DNA from: an uncultured Bacteroidales bacterium
Lineage (GTDB): Bacteria > Bacteroidota > Bacteroidia > Bacteroidales > UBA932
Reading direction: 5' to 3'
Assembly (NCBI GenBank): GCA_934717185.1
Contig: CAKUYQ010000007.1
Span: forward strand, 1 to 64,000
DNA length: 64,000 bases
The notes below the pieces were generated by a model, which saw nothing but the letters and a program-made list of their open reading frames with translations, had not been told where the DNA came from and searched no databases. How positions within the stretch are numbered: position 1 is the stretch's first letter; every line of letters begins with the position of its first letter. Below, in pieces: positions 44,285-51,941 of the stretch. Position numbers and translations under genes: made by a program.

Positions 44285-45094
44285 ATGAACTTGAATAAAG
44301 TTATATTTTTAGGCACCGGTACATCGCAGGGGGTACCAATGATAGGTTGCAATTGCCACGTATGCAGGTCTGAATTCAATAAAGACAAAAGGCTTAGAAC
44401 CGCTGCATACATAGAGTATGATGGGGTAAGATTTGTCATTGACTGCGGCCCCGATTTCAGACAACAGATGCTCTCCCACAGCATAAATGAGTTAGATGCC
44501 GTTCTACTTACCCACCAGCACAAAGACCATACGGGTGGATTGGACGACATAAGGGCATACAATTACTTTACAAAGGCCGCATTCCCTGTTTATGCAGAAA
44601 AACGGGTGCAGGAATCGCTTAAAAAGGAGTATTCGTACGCATTTGACCGGAACAAATACCCTGGCGTTCCGGAGTACAACCTTATCACAATAGACGAAAC
44701 ACCCTTTGATATCATAACAAATAAAAACGGGATTGAACACTCCGTACACATAGTACCAATAAGAGTAATGCACTATAAACTGCCAATCTTAGGCTACAGA
44801 ATAGGTGATTTTGCCTATATAACAGATGGCAGCTTCATTCCCGAATCCGAGTTTGACAAGCTAAAAGGGGTTAAGACATTTGTAATAAACACCATCCGCC
44901 ACGAGAAACATATATCACACTTCTCTTTGGGCGAAGCATTGGAGATTATAAAAAGGGTTGGAGCACCACGCAACTACCTTACCCATCTTTCACACCAGAT
45001 TGGTACGCACCAAGAGCTAACCAAAGAGTTGCAGCAGATGAACCTGCCCTACAGCGTAGAGCCGGCATACGATGGCCTTACAATAGAGATCTAA
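44285..45094 (+). CDS. PhnP-like MBL-fold metallo-hydrolase
   Basis: 269 residues from the ATG at 44285 (MNLNKVIFLGTGTSQGVPMIGCNCHVC). The open frame runs further upstream but crosses the divergent gene and promoter, so earlier starts are rejected. Metal motifs include LTHQHKDHTGGLDDIR and ITDGSFIPESEFDKL. The CNCHVC segment resembles the extra zinc site of PhnP-type phosphodiesterases. A cyclic phosphodiesterase or related nuclease activity is likely; the substrate is unknown. Confidence 0.85.
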   Translation: MNLNKVIFLGTGTSQGVPMIGCNCHVCRSEFNKDKRLRTAAYIEYDGVRFVIDCGPDFRQQMLSHSINELDAVLLTHQHKDHTGGLDDIRAYNYFTKAAFPVYAEKRVQESLKKEYSYAFDRNKYPGVPEYNLITIDETPFDIITNKNGIEHSVHIVPIRVMHYKLPILGYRIGDFAYITDGSFIPESEFDKLKGVKTFVINTIRHEKHISHFSLGEALEIIKRVGAPRNYLTHLSHQIGTHQELTKELQQMNLPYSVEPAYDGLTIEI

Positions 45095-45127
45095 GCGCAG
45101 CAGTTGACCTTTATACCTTTAATACCT

Positions 45128-45253
45128 ATATAAATTAAATAAAAAGAACAAATGCAAGGCTTGCGAAATTTTCAATACCGGAGCGTACTTAAGGTACGTG
45201 AGGATTTGAAAATTAAGTATAACGCGGCAGTTGACTTTTTATTTAATTTATAT
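45128..45253. repeat. Long inverted-repeat element, copy 2
   Basis: Perfect 19-bp arms lie at 45128-45146 and 45235-45253. The middle stem is AATTTTCAA (45167-45175) with TTGAAAATT (45206-45214). The inner hairpin is CGTAC (45184-45188) with GTACG (45194-45198). Conserved blocks match copy 1 at 54-177. The right arm contains the mnmA stop codon. A fragment GCGCAGCAGTTGACCTTT at about 45096-45113 matches the right end of the element, a trace of a further copy. Confidence 0.8.
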
Positions 45254-46510
45254 TCCGGAGCCAAGCATCTCCCCATCATGCGAATACCACACCGTAAACT
45301 GCCCCGGAGAGATCCCCCTCTGCGGCCTTTGGAAAATAATATATATACCATCTTCACGGCAGAACAGACGTGCATGTTCAAGAGGCTGGCGATAACGGAG
45401 CCTCACAAGATAATCACGCTGTTGCCCCGGCTGCATTGTCAAATCCGGCCTTATCCAATGAACATTTTCAGATGAGATAAACAAGCCCTTTCTGTAGAGA
45501 CCGGGATGCTTCTGCCCCTCACCAACATAGATGGTATTGGTATCATGGTCTGTGGCAATAATAAAAATAGACTCTTTATGCCCGCCAATATTAAGGCCGC
45601 GCCTCTGCCCTATTGTATAAAATTGAACACCAATATGCTTCCCGATAATCTTTCCATGTTCAACTTTATATGCCAAGGGAGATGTAAGCTTGCGCAGCTC
45701 CTCCAAAGAGTAACTGTCCTTAAGTGCCCCTGAAAAGAATTCGGCACCCCATGAGGTTGACGGAAGCATATCATTATCTACCAGAACATTATTAAACTGC
45801 TCTTTGAAGATCTCCACCACATTACCCTCTTTTGGTTTAAGTTTCTGTTGCAGAAAAACAGGCAGATCCACCTTTCCCACAAAACATATACCCTGCGAAT
45901 CCTTTTTCTCCGCAGAGGGAAGTTCGGCCTCGGCCGCTATTCTTCTAACCTCCGGCTTTTGAAGATGCCCTATAGGAAACATAGCCTTTGAAAGCTGCTC
46001 CTGTGTAAGCTGGCACAGAAAATAACTTTGGTCTTTATTTTTGTCATCACCTGCCAATATTCTGTAAATTTTCTTTCCATTGGCATCTGTAAACTCCTCC
46101 TTCTTGCAGTAATGCCCCGTAGCTACATAATCTGCGCCAAGTTCAAGCGCATGTTTAAGGAATGCATCAAACTTAATCTCACGGTTACAAAGGACATCCG
46201 GGTTAGGTGTACGCCCCTTGGAGTACTCATCAAACATATAGTCTACAACCTTCTTTCTGTATGTTTCGCTCAAATCTATAAAATAGAACGGTATGCCTAT
46301 CTTTTTTGCAACCATCTGCGCAACCATTCTGTCCTCCTCCCACTCGCAATCACCATGAAGCGTACCCTCTGTATCGTGCCAGTTCTGCATAAACAGAGCT
46401 ATAACATTATGCCCCGCCTGCTTTAGCAGCAGAGCCGCTACGCTCGAATCCACCCCTCCGGAAAGGCCCACAGCAATATTCAAAGGTTTGAAATCTCTCC
46501 TCTCCAACAT
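45248..46510 (-). CDS. mnmA: tRNA 2-thiouridine(34) synthase
   Basis: Thiolates U34 of Lys, Glu and Gln tRNAs. It is 420 residues, somewhat longer than most. The ATP-pyrophosphatase P-loop is GLSGGVDSS at residues 15-23. The catalytic cysteines are in PDVLCNREIKF and SQGICFVGK. The C-terminal beta-barrel ends FTVWYSHDGEMLGSGI. It is last of the five-gene minus-strand operon, 4 bases after pssA. Its stop codon lies inside the inverted-repeat element. Confidence 0.95.
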   Translation of the reverse strand: MLERRDFKPLNIAVGLSGGVDSSVAALLLKQAGHNVIALFMQNWHDTEGTLHGDCEWEEDRMVAQMVAKKIGIPFYFIDLSETYRKKVVDYMFDEYSKGRTPNPDVLCNREIKFDAFLKHALELGADYVATGHYCKKEEFTDANGKKIYRILAGDDKNKDQSYFLCQLTQEQLSKAMFPIGHLQKPEVRRIAAEAELPSAEKKDSQGICFVGKVDLPVFLQQKLKPKEGNVVEIFKEQFNNVLVDNDMLPSTSWGAEFFSGALKDSYSLEELRKLTSPLAYKVEHGKIIGKHIGVQFYTIGQRRGLNIGGHKESIFIIATDHDTNTIYVGEGQKHPGLYRKGLFISSENVHWIRPDLTMQPGQQRDYLVRLRYRQPLEHARLFCREDGIYIIFQRPQRGISPGQFTVWYSHDGEMLGSGI

Positions 46511-46514
46511 AAAA

Positions 46515-47279
46515 CTAATTTTTTGAAGGCACTACCGCCAATGCCAAGTTTAAAAGAATATACACAACAAAGGTTGCAAATACCCAGACACTCCAATTAA
46601 ATCCAAAAACTGCAGATATTATGGCAACAACGGCAGACAAACCAACAAAGGCAAACCTCACCGCATTATCCTTTACAGAAAAGTTTTTGAATTTAAATGA
46701 AAACATCGGTATCTCACAAACAAGCAGATAAGATAAAATAAGAGACAAAGCCGGAACAAACCAACTGTTATCCTGCAAAAATACAGTGATATACGGATAC
46801 AGATCGCTTGCATACAACAAAGAGCCGCATATCATTGCACAAGACGGTGTTGCCAATCCAATAAAATTCTCTGTCTGCCTCTCATCTATATTAAATTTTG
46901 CAAGTCTCAACCCGGAGAAAACAGCAATTGCCAAAGGTGCATAGATAAGAAAGTTCCTGCCAATAACAGATGTCAAAGATGTGCTGAATGCCATCCCCAC
47001 ATACCCATCTACCGTTATCTTTGAGAATGTGTACATCATCATTGCCGGAGCAACGCCAAAGCTCACCATATCTGCCAAAGAGTCCAACTCTTTTCCCATT
47101 GGGGAATATGCCTTAAGCAACCTGGCACAAAAACCATCTAAAAAATCAAACACCGCTGCTGCAATTATGCAGAGAAAAGCTGCCTTGAAATTACCGTATG
47201 TAGCATTAACAACGGCAAAACACCCACTCAAAAGATTAAGGCAGGTAATTGTATTCGGGATAGATTTTATCAAACTCAT
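46515..47279 (-). CDS. pssA: CDP-diacylglycerol-serine O-phosphatidyltransferase
   Basis: Makes phosphatidylserine, the precursor of phosphatidylethanolamine. The 254-residue membrane protein carries the CDP-alcohol phosphotransferase motif DFLDGFCARLLKAYSPMGKELDSLAD, with DG-AR-G-D-D spacing. It has about eight hydrophobic segments. The start ATG at 47279 is 2 bases from the upstream gene's stop. The serine specificity is the usual one for this Bacteroidetes family but is not shown by the motif itself. Confidence 0.88.
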   Translation of the reverse strand: MSLIKSIPNTITCLNLLSGCFAVVNATYGNFKAAFLCIIAAAVFDFLDGFCARLLKAYSPMGKELDSLADMVSFGVAPAMMMYTFSKITVDGYVGMAFSTSLTSVIGRNFLIYAPLAIAVFSGLRLAKFNIDERQTENFIGLATPSCAMICGSLLYASDLYPYITVFLQDNSWFVPALSLILSYLLVCEIPMFSFKFKNFSVKDNAVRFAFVGLSAVVAIISAVFGFNWSVWVFATFVVYILLNLALAVVPSKN

Positions 47280-47281
47280 AA

Positions 47282-48211
47282 TTAATTGTTTTTTAACTCT
47301 TTTTCTTCTTCTTTCTCTTTATTGTTGGCCAACAACTCTATTACAATCAGTGCAACAATACCTATAACAGCAAAGATAACAGCATAACCTACAAGTGGTT
47401 CGCTACCCGTAAGCTGTGAATATGTATTTGGAAGAACCGGAATATCCGTTCCTTTTTCCAATAACTCTTTCCACGGCCACACTTTAAACAACGACCCTAT
47501 CATAAAACCGGCTAAAAGCGCTATGGTCTGCATATAGAATCTCTTTAACAACCAACTTAGGAAATGAGAGAACAGCACTATGCCAATCAATGCGCCACAG
47601 CCAAAGATTATAAGAATCTTTATATCCAAACCTGCCACTGCAGACATTATAAAATCATATTTTCCCATAAGAAGCAGAATAAAACTGCCGGATATTCCGG
47701 GAAGTATCATTGCACAGATGGCAATAGCCCCGCACAAAAAGATAAACCACAAATGATTTGGTGTTTCCGCCGGTGTGGCAAAACAGATAAATGCAGCGGC
47801 AACTATACCAACAACCAATGAGAGGATATTCTTAATATTCCATTTATCTATTCCCTTTAGGATAAATACGGCAGACGCCAATATCAAACCAAAGAAAAAA
47901 CTCCAAAGCTGGATAGGCTGATTCTCCAACAGATACTTCATAAGTTTGGCTAATGAAAAGACACTTATAAGTATGCCTAATACAAGACTTAGCAGAAAAT
48001 TTCCGTTTATATGTTTCCAGAATTGTGCAAGTTTGCCTGTAAATAATAACTTAAGAGAGTGCGGGTTTACAGATTTTATAGAATCTACCAACTCACCGTA
48101 AATACCCATCAAAAAGGCTATTGTACCACCGCTCACACCGGGAATGACATCGGCTGCACCCATGCACACCCCTTTAACTGTAACTGATAAATAATGAGAA
48201 AACTTGTTCAT
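47282..48211 (-). CDS. DUF368 polytopic membrane protein
   Basis: A 309-residue membrane protein of the DUF368 family, members of which have been implicated in recycling the undecaprenyl lipid carrier. It begins with the family signature VKGVCMGAADVIPGVSGGTIAFLMGIYGEL and repeats a related element (GAIAICAMILPGISGSFILLLMGKYD) in the second half, a two-fold internal repeat. About eight or nine helices are predicted. The decamer TTGTCGGGAA lies between its start and the preceding gene, at 48215-48224. Confidence 0.85.
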   Translation of the reverse strand: MNKFSHYLSVTVKGVCMGAADVIPGVSGGTIAFLMGIYGELVDSIKSVNPHSLKLLFTGKLAQFWKHINGNFLLSLVLGILISVFSLAKLMKYLLENQPIQLWSFFFGLILASAVFILKGIDKWNIKNILSLVVGIVAAAFICFATPAETPNHLWFIFLCGAIAICAMILPGISGSFILLLMGKYDFIMSAVAGLDIKILIIFGCGALIGIVLFSHFLSWLLKRFYMQTIALLAGFMIGSLFKVWPWKELLEKGTDIPVLPNTYSQLTGSEPLVGYAVIFAVIGIVALIVIELLANNKEKEEEKELKNN

Positions 48212-48225
48212 ATTTTGTCGGGAAA

Positions 48226-49359
48226 TTAAATTAAATTAAGAAAATCCTTTATCTGTCTGTTTGTCTGTAGCTCCGGAAGCGCCTTGCACAGCGTTGTAGC
48301 CCACCCTTTGTCCTCTTTGGCTATTGCCATTATCTTGCCGGGCAATCCACTCCTTCTTCCACTTGTATAATCTGCAACTATGTCTATACATGCCAATCCT
48401 ATCCCTGCCTCCCTGTTGTCCGGCTCTATCTGCTTCACCTTGTTGAGATAATCCTTTGCCTCATTAAACCGGCCAAGTGCAAAAAGAGCATCAGCTGTGC
48501 ACAAATAACAGTCTGCATCACCTTTATCATACTTTTCATACTCCATAAAGCACTCCAAAGCCTTTTCATAATTTCCAAGGTTAAGACTTGCTACAGCAAG
48601 ATTATGAAGTGCCGAATCGTTCTCCTTGTTAAGTGCAAGTGCATACTCAAATGCCTCCACGGCCTTGTCCAATATATTCATTCTTGCATATAGCGTTCCT
48701 ATATTGTACCATACCATATCACTGAATGGATCTGCATCCAAATAGTACTCATATAGTTCAAGCGCTTTATCATAATTTCCGGCATAATCGTAACAGAATG
48801 CCATGTCGCTCATACTGTCACAGTCTAAACTGCCGCAATTATCTGCTTTTCTATAATAGAACAGTGCCTCTGTAAAATTCTCTGCATCCATACACTCTCC
48901 CGCAAGGGCACAAAATGTCTCCATAAGCTCTGCAGATGTGTAACCCTTTGTTTCAAACTCAGAAACAGCATCTCTTGCCTCTTTAAATTTGCCTATACAC
49001 AAATAAGCTCTGGCATACAGAAGATTCATCTCTGGAAAAAATGACAATGTAGCACTGTTCTCTTTAAGGAGGTCAAGAGCTTCATTACCCATTTTCAATA
49101 TTATAAAGAGATCTATATAACGGAACAGGATATCTGAATCATAAGGAAAACGTGAATACGCCAATTCACAGGCTGTCAAAGCATTGTCCAACTCATCATT
49201 ATCCATGTATGAGTCTATGACAAAAACAAGCTCATTCTCCGAAAGGATAAGCCTGTCTGTATTGCCCTCTTTTATAGCTTTGTTAAAAATATCAAGAGCC
49301 CCCGAATAATCCTCTTCATAGGGGAAATTGATATCATCATCTAAAAAATCATTTGCCAT
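48226..49359 (-). CDS. Tetratricopeptide repeat protein
   Basis: A 377-residue soluble protein built mostly of TPR units, for example YDKALELYEYYLDADPFSDMVWYNIGTLYARMNILDKAVEAFEYALALNKENDSALHNLAVASLNLGNYEKALECF. No signal peptide or membrane segment is seen. It should act as a cytoplasmic scaffold, partner unknown. It overlaps the preceding gene by 11 bases and precedes the DUF368 gene by 14. Confidence 0.88.
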   Translation of the reverse strand: MANDFLDDDINFPYEEDYSGALDIFNKAIKEGNTDRLILSENELVFVIDSYMDNDELDNALTACELAYSRFPYDSDILFRYIDLFIILKMGNEALDLLKENSATLSFFPEMNLLYARAYLCIGKFKEARDAVSEFETKGYTSAELMETFCALAGECMDAENFTEALFYYRKADNCGSLDCDSMSDMAFCYDYAGNYDKALELYEYYLDADPFSDMVWYNIGTLYARMNILDKAVEAFEYALALNKENDSALHNLAVASLNLGNYEKALECFMEYEKYDKGDADCYLCTADALFALGRFNEAKDYLNKVKQIEPDNREAGIGLACIDIVADYTSGRRSGLPGKIMAIAKEDKGWATTLCKALPELQTNRQIKDFLNLI

Positions 49360-49909
49360 TAACTGGTTCAGTCTTAATCATCTCCAAATACCCACGCAAT
49401 TTTCCAAACATCTCAACAGCTGAATATCTTGCGCCATCGGGTTGTTTAAGCACCATGGTAAAAAGGTTACTGTCAAACCCATTCCCCAAAGCTACCTTAA
49501 AACCGCTGTTTTCCAATCGGCAAATATAGTTCAAAGTATAATTATTTGCACCATTAAAGCAGATAAAAATGTCAGATTCCTTACCTGTAAAATTCTTTAC
49601 GATACTATTTTTTGGAATACCCAACCAGTTAATATCTGTTCTCTTTAACAGAGTGATCCTATTATTCTCTAACTTATGCTTGACAAAGAGTCCATTTTCC
49701 CCTTCAATTATCAACCCACTGTAATCAACGCCCAATTTATCGAGAGCAGACAGGAGAGCAACAAGCTCTGCGACACTCTGTGCAGAATCAATAAGATACG
49801 CAAAGGAAACAGATCTTATATGCGACCAATCAAGATATTGTCTGTCCGCAACAACCATATCTTCCGTAATCCTATTCTTTCTAAATTGGTTTTTTATAAA
49901 ATTCAGCAT
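49349..49909 (-). CDS. DUF6913-type Bacteroidetes protein
   Basis: 186 residues from the ATG at 49909 (MLNFIKNQFRKNRITEDMVV). An earlier start at 50002 would include the promoter box and is rejected. The protein matches my memory of DUF6913, a small Bacteroidetes family of unknown function, with a mixed alpha/beta pattern (DIFICFNGANNYTLNYICRLENSGFKVALGN). It heads the operon DUF6913, TPR, DUF368, pssA, mnmA. Confidence 0.7.
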   Translation of the reverse strand: MLNFIKNQFRKNRITEDMVVADRQYLDWSHIRSVSFAYLIDSAQSVAELVALLSALDKLGVDYSGLIIEGENGLFVKHKLENNRITLLKRTDINWLGIPKNSIVKNFTGKESDIFICFNGANNYTLNYICRLENSGFKVALGNGFDSNLFTMVLKQPDGARYSAVEMFGKLRGYLEMIKTEPVNGK

Positions 49910-49929
49910 AATCAATAGATAGATGACAA

Positions 49930-49937
49930 CAAATTTA
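49930..49937 (-). promoter_or_regulatory. -7 promoter box of the DUF6913-to-mnmA operon
   Basis: On the minus strand the bases read TAAATTTG, giving a leader of about 15 bases to the ATG at 49909. Confidence 0.55.
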
Positions 49938-50012
49938 CAAAAATCCGGCCAAAATAAGTTGATATTTACAATTACTGCCATCCTTTTATGAAGAATATTC
50001 AAAACAGTTTCT

Positions 50013-50020
50013 TATATTTG
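50013..50020 (+). promoter_or_regulatory. -7 promoter box for the acyl-CoA ligase gene
   Basis: TATATTTG matches TAnnTTTG, with a leader of about 12 bases. Confidence 0.55.
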
Positions 50021-50037
50021 CGTTTCATTTTTATGAC

Positions 50038-51897
50038 ATGAGCACTATTGATACTAATATAACTCTGCGCGATTTATACACAGAATCCATTAAAAAGTAT
50101 GCAGACAATAGGTCTTACAGCATAATAAACGGAGAATCGCTTACCTACAAACAGTTTGGAGAGAGGGTAGAGATGTTGAAATCTGTTCTTCGCGCAAACG
50201 GTGTAAAAAAAGGATACAAAGTTGCCATTTTAGGGGCAAGCATGCCCAACTGGCCGGTTTCATACTTTGCAATAACTACAATGGGGGCAGTTGCAGTTCC
50301 ACTCCTGCCGGATTTCACGGCTTTTGAGATTGCAAACATATTGGAACACTCCTCCACAACAGCAATAATCGTCTCCAAAAGACTAATTTACAAACTATCT
50401 GATACCATAAGGGAGAAGATGGATATAATCTGCAGCATGGACAGCCTTGAGTTGCTGAAAGTTCCGTCTGACAATATATTATATCCGTCATTCGCAGACA
50501 GCACAGGTTATGAAGAGAATAAAGAGGACTATACCCCGCTTCCAAGCGATTTAGCCTCTATTATATATACATCCGGAACATCCGGAACATCCAAAGGTGT
50601 GATGCTTACACATACCAATCTATGCTCCAACCTGCAGATGTGTTATGACCTTTACCCTATAAATAAGGATGATATCTTTTTGTCATTCCTGCCGCTTTCC
50701 CATGCGTACGAATGTACCTTGGGGATGATGTACCCGCTAACAAAAGGGGCATCTGTATACTATTTAGACGGAGCACCTACCCCTTCTCTTCTTATGCCGG
50801 CACTCCAAAAGGTAAGGCCTACAATTATATGCAGCGTTCCTCTTATTGTTGAGAAGATCTTCAAGAACAAGATCCGCCCAATGTTTACAAAGAACTGGAC
50901 AATGCAGTTCCTCTACTCAATAAATATTATAAGGAGGCTGCTTCACAAATTAGCCGGCAAGAAATTGCTTAAACTGTTTGGCGGAAGACTAAGATTCTTT
51001 GGCGTTGGCGGCTCGAAATTAGATGGAGCTGTTGAGCAGTTTTTAAGAGATGCCAATTTCCCGTATGCCATTGGATATGGTCTAACCGAGTGCTCTCCGT
51101 TAATAGCCGGAATGGTGGACAGAAAAGCATTTCAATCCACAGGGCCTAAATTAGATGGGGTTGAGATGATAATACATGACCCTAACGAAGCAGGTATTGG
51201 CGAGATATGGGTAAAAGGCCCCAATATTATGAAGGGCTACTATAAAGACCCGGTAAAAACAGAGGCTGCATTCAGCAGCGATGGCTGGTTCAGGACAAAG
51301 GATCTTGGAAAGTTCGACAAAAAAGGTTACCTGTATATTAAAGGAAGGGTAGACAATATGATAATAGGTGCCAATGGAGAGAACATATATCCGGAGGAGA
51401 TAGAGGCAATCATAAATGACAACGACTTTGTTTTAGAATCTCTTGTTACCCAAAAAGGAAACAATCTTGTAGCAAAGGTGTACTTCAATTATGATCAGAT
51501 TGCCAAACTCATAGATTTTAGAGAGTTGGAGGCATCAATAAAGAAGAACATAAGTGCAAAGTACCAAAAACTCAACGAGAAATACGAGCAGCTTTACGAA
51601 AAATACGAGAAGTGGAGGGCAGACAGGGTTAAAGAGAAGGATTCGGTAATTAACAGCAAAGTTATTGAGCTCGATGGTTCAAGCAAAAAGAGCGGAAGAA
51701 AGGGCAAAAAGGAGAGAAAGGTTAGAGAGGAGGTTGTTGTCACCTTCCAAGACAAATTAAACAAGGTACAAAAAGAGCTTTTAGCCTACGTAAATGAGAG
51801 GGTTAACAAGGCATCAAGAATTGGGGAGATTGTTGAACAGTCCGTCCCTTTTGAAAAGACTGCTACAAACAAAATAAAAAGGTATCTTTACGCATAA
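50038..51897 (+). CDS. Long-chain fatty acid-CoA ligase
   Basis: A 619-residue AMP-forming acyl-CoA synthetase. The AMP-binding loop is IIYTSGTSGTSKGVMLTH near residue 175, followed by YGLTECSPLIAGM and the hinge GYLYIKGRVDNMIIGANGENIYPEEIE. An inserted charged segment (KYQKLNEKYEQLYEKYEKWRADRVKEKD, then a Lys-rich stretch) interrupts the C-terminal subdomain and looks like a helix. The closing VPFEKTATNKIKRYLYA contains the C-terminal catalytic lysine. It is transcribed alone and activates exogenous or recycled fatty acids. Confidence 0.9.
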   Translation: MSTIDTNITLRDLYTESIKKYADNRSYSIINGESLTYKQFGERVEMLKSVLRANGVKKGYKVAILGASMPNWPVSYFAITTMGAVAVPLLPDFTAFEIANILEHSSTTAIIVSKRLIYKLSDTIREKMDIICSMDSLELLKVPSDNILYPSFADSTGYEENKEDYTPLPSDLASIIYTSGTSGTSKGVMLTHTNLCSNLQMCYDLYPINKDDIFLSFLPLSHAYECTLGMMYPLTKGASVYYLDGAPTPSLLMPALQKVRPTIICSVPLIVEKIFKNKIRPMFTKNWTMQFLYSINIIRRLLHKLAGKKLLKLFGGRLRFFGVGGSKLDGAVEQFLRDANFPYAIGYGLTECSPLIAGMVDRKAFQSTGPKLDGVEMIIHDPNEAGIGEIWVKGPNIMKGYYKDPVKTEAAFSSDGWFRTKDLGKFDKKGYLYIKGRVDNMIIGANGENIYPEEIEAIINDNDFVLESLVTQKGNNLVAKVYFNYDQIAKLIDFRELEASIKKNISAKYQKLNEKYEQLYEKYEKWRADRVKEKDSVINSKVIELDGSSKKSGRKGKKERKVREEVVVTFQDKLNKVQKELLAYVNERVNKASRIGEIVEQSVPFEKTATNKIKRYLYA

Positions 51898-51907
51898 TCA
51901 TAAAATT

Positions 51908-51934
51908 TACGCCCCGACCTTCAATCGGGGCGTA
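51908..51934. terminator. Terminator between convergent genes
   Basis: A perfect 10-bp stem TACGCCCCGA (51908-51917) with TCGGGGCGTA (51925-51934) and a 7-base loop, flanked by AT-rich runs on both sides. Confidence 0.85.
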
Positions 51935-51941
51935 ATATTAT

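Noticed and set aside
49910..50002. N-terminal extension of the DUF6913 protein
   Set aside because: It spans the -7 box at 49930-49937. The conserved start is the ATG at 49909.
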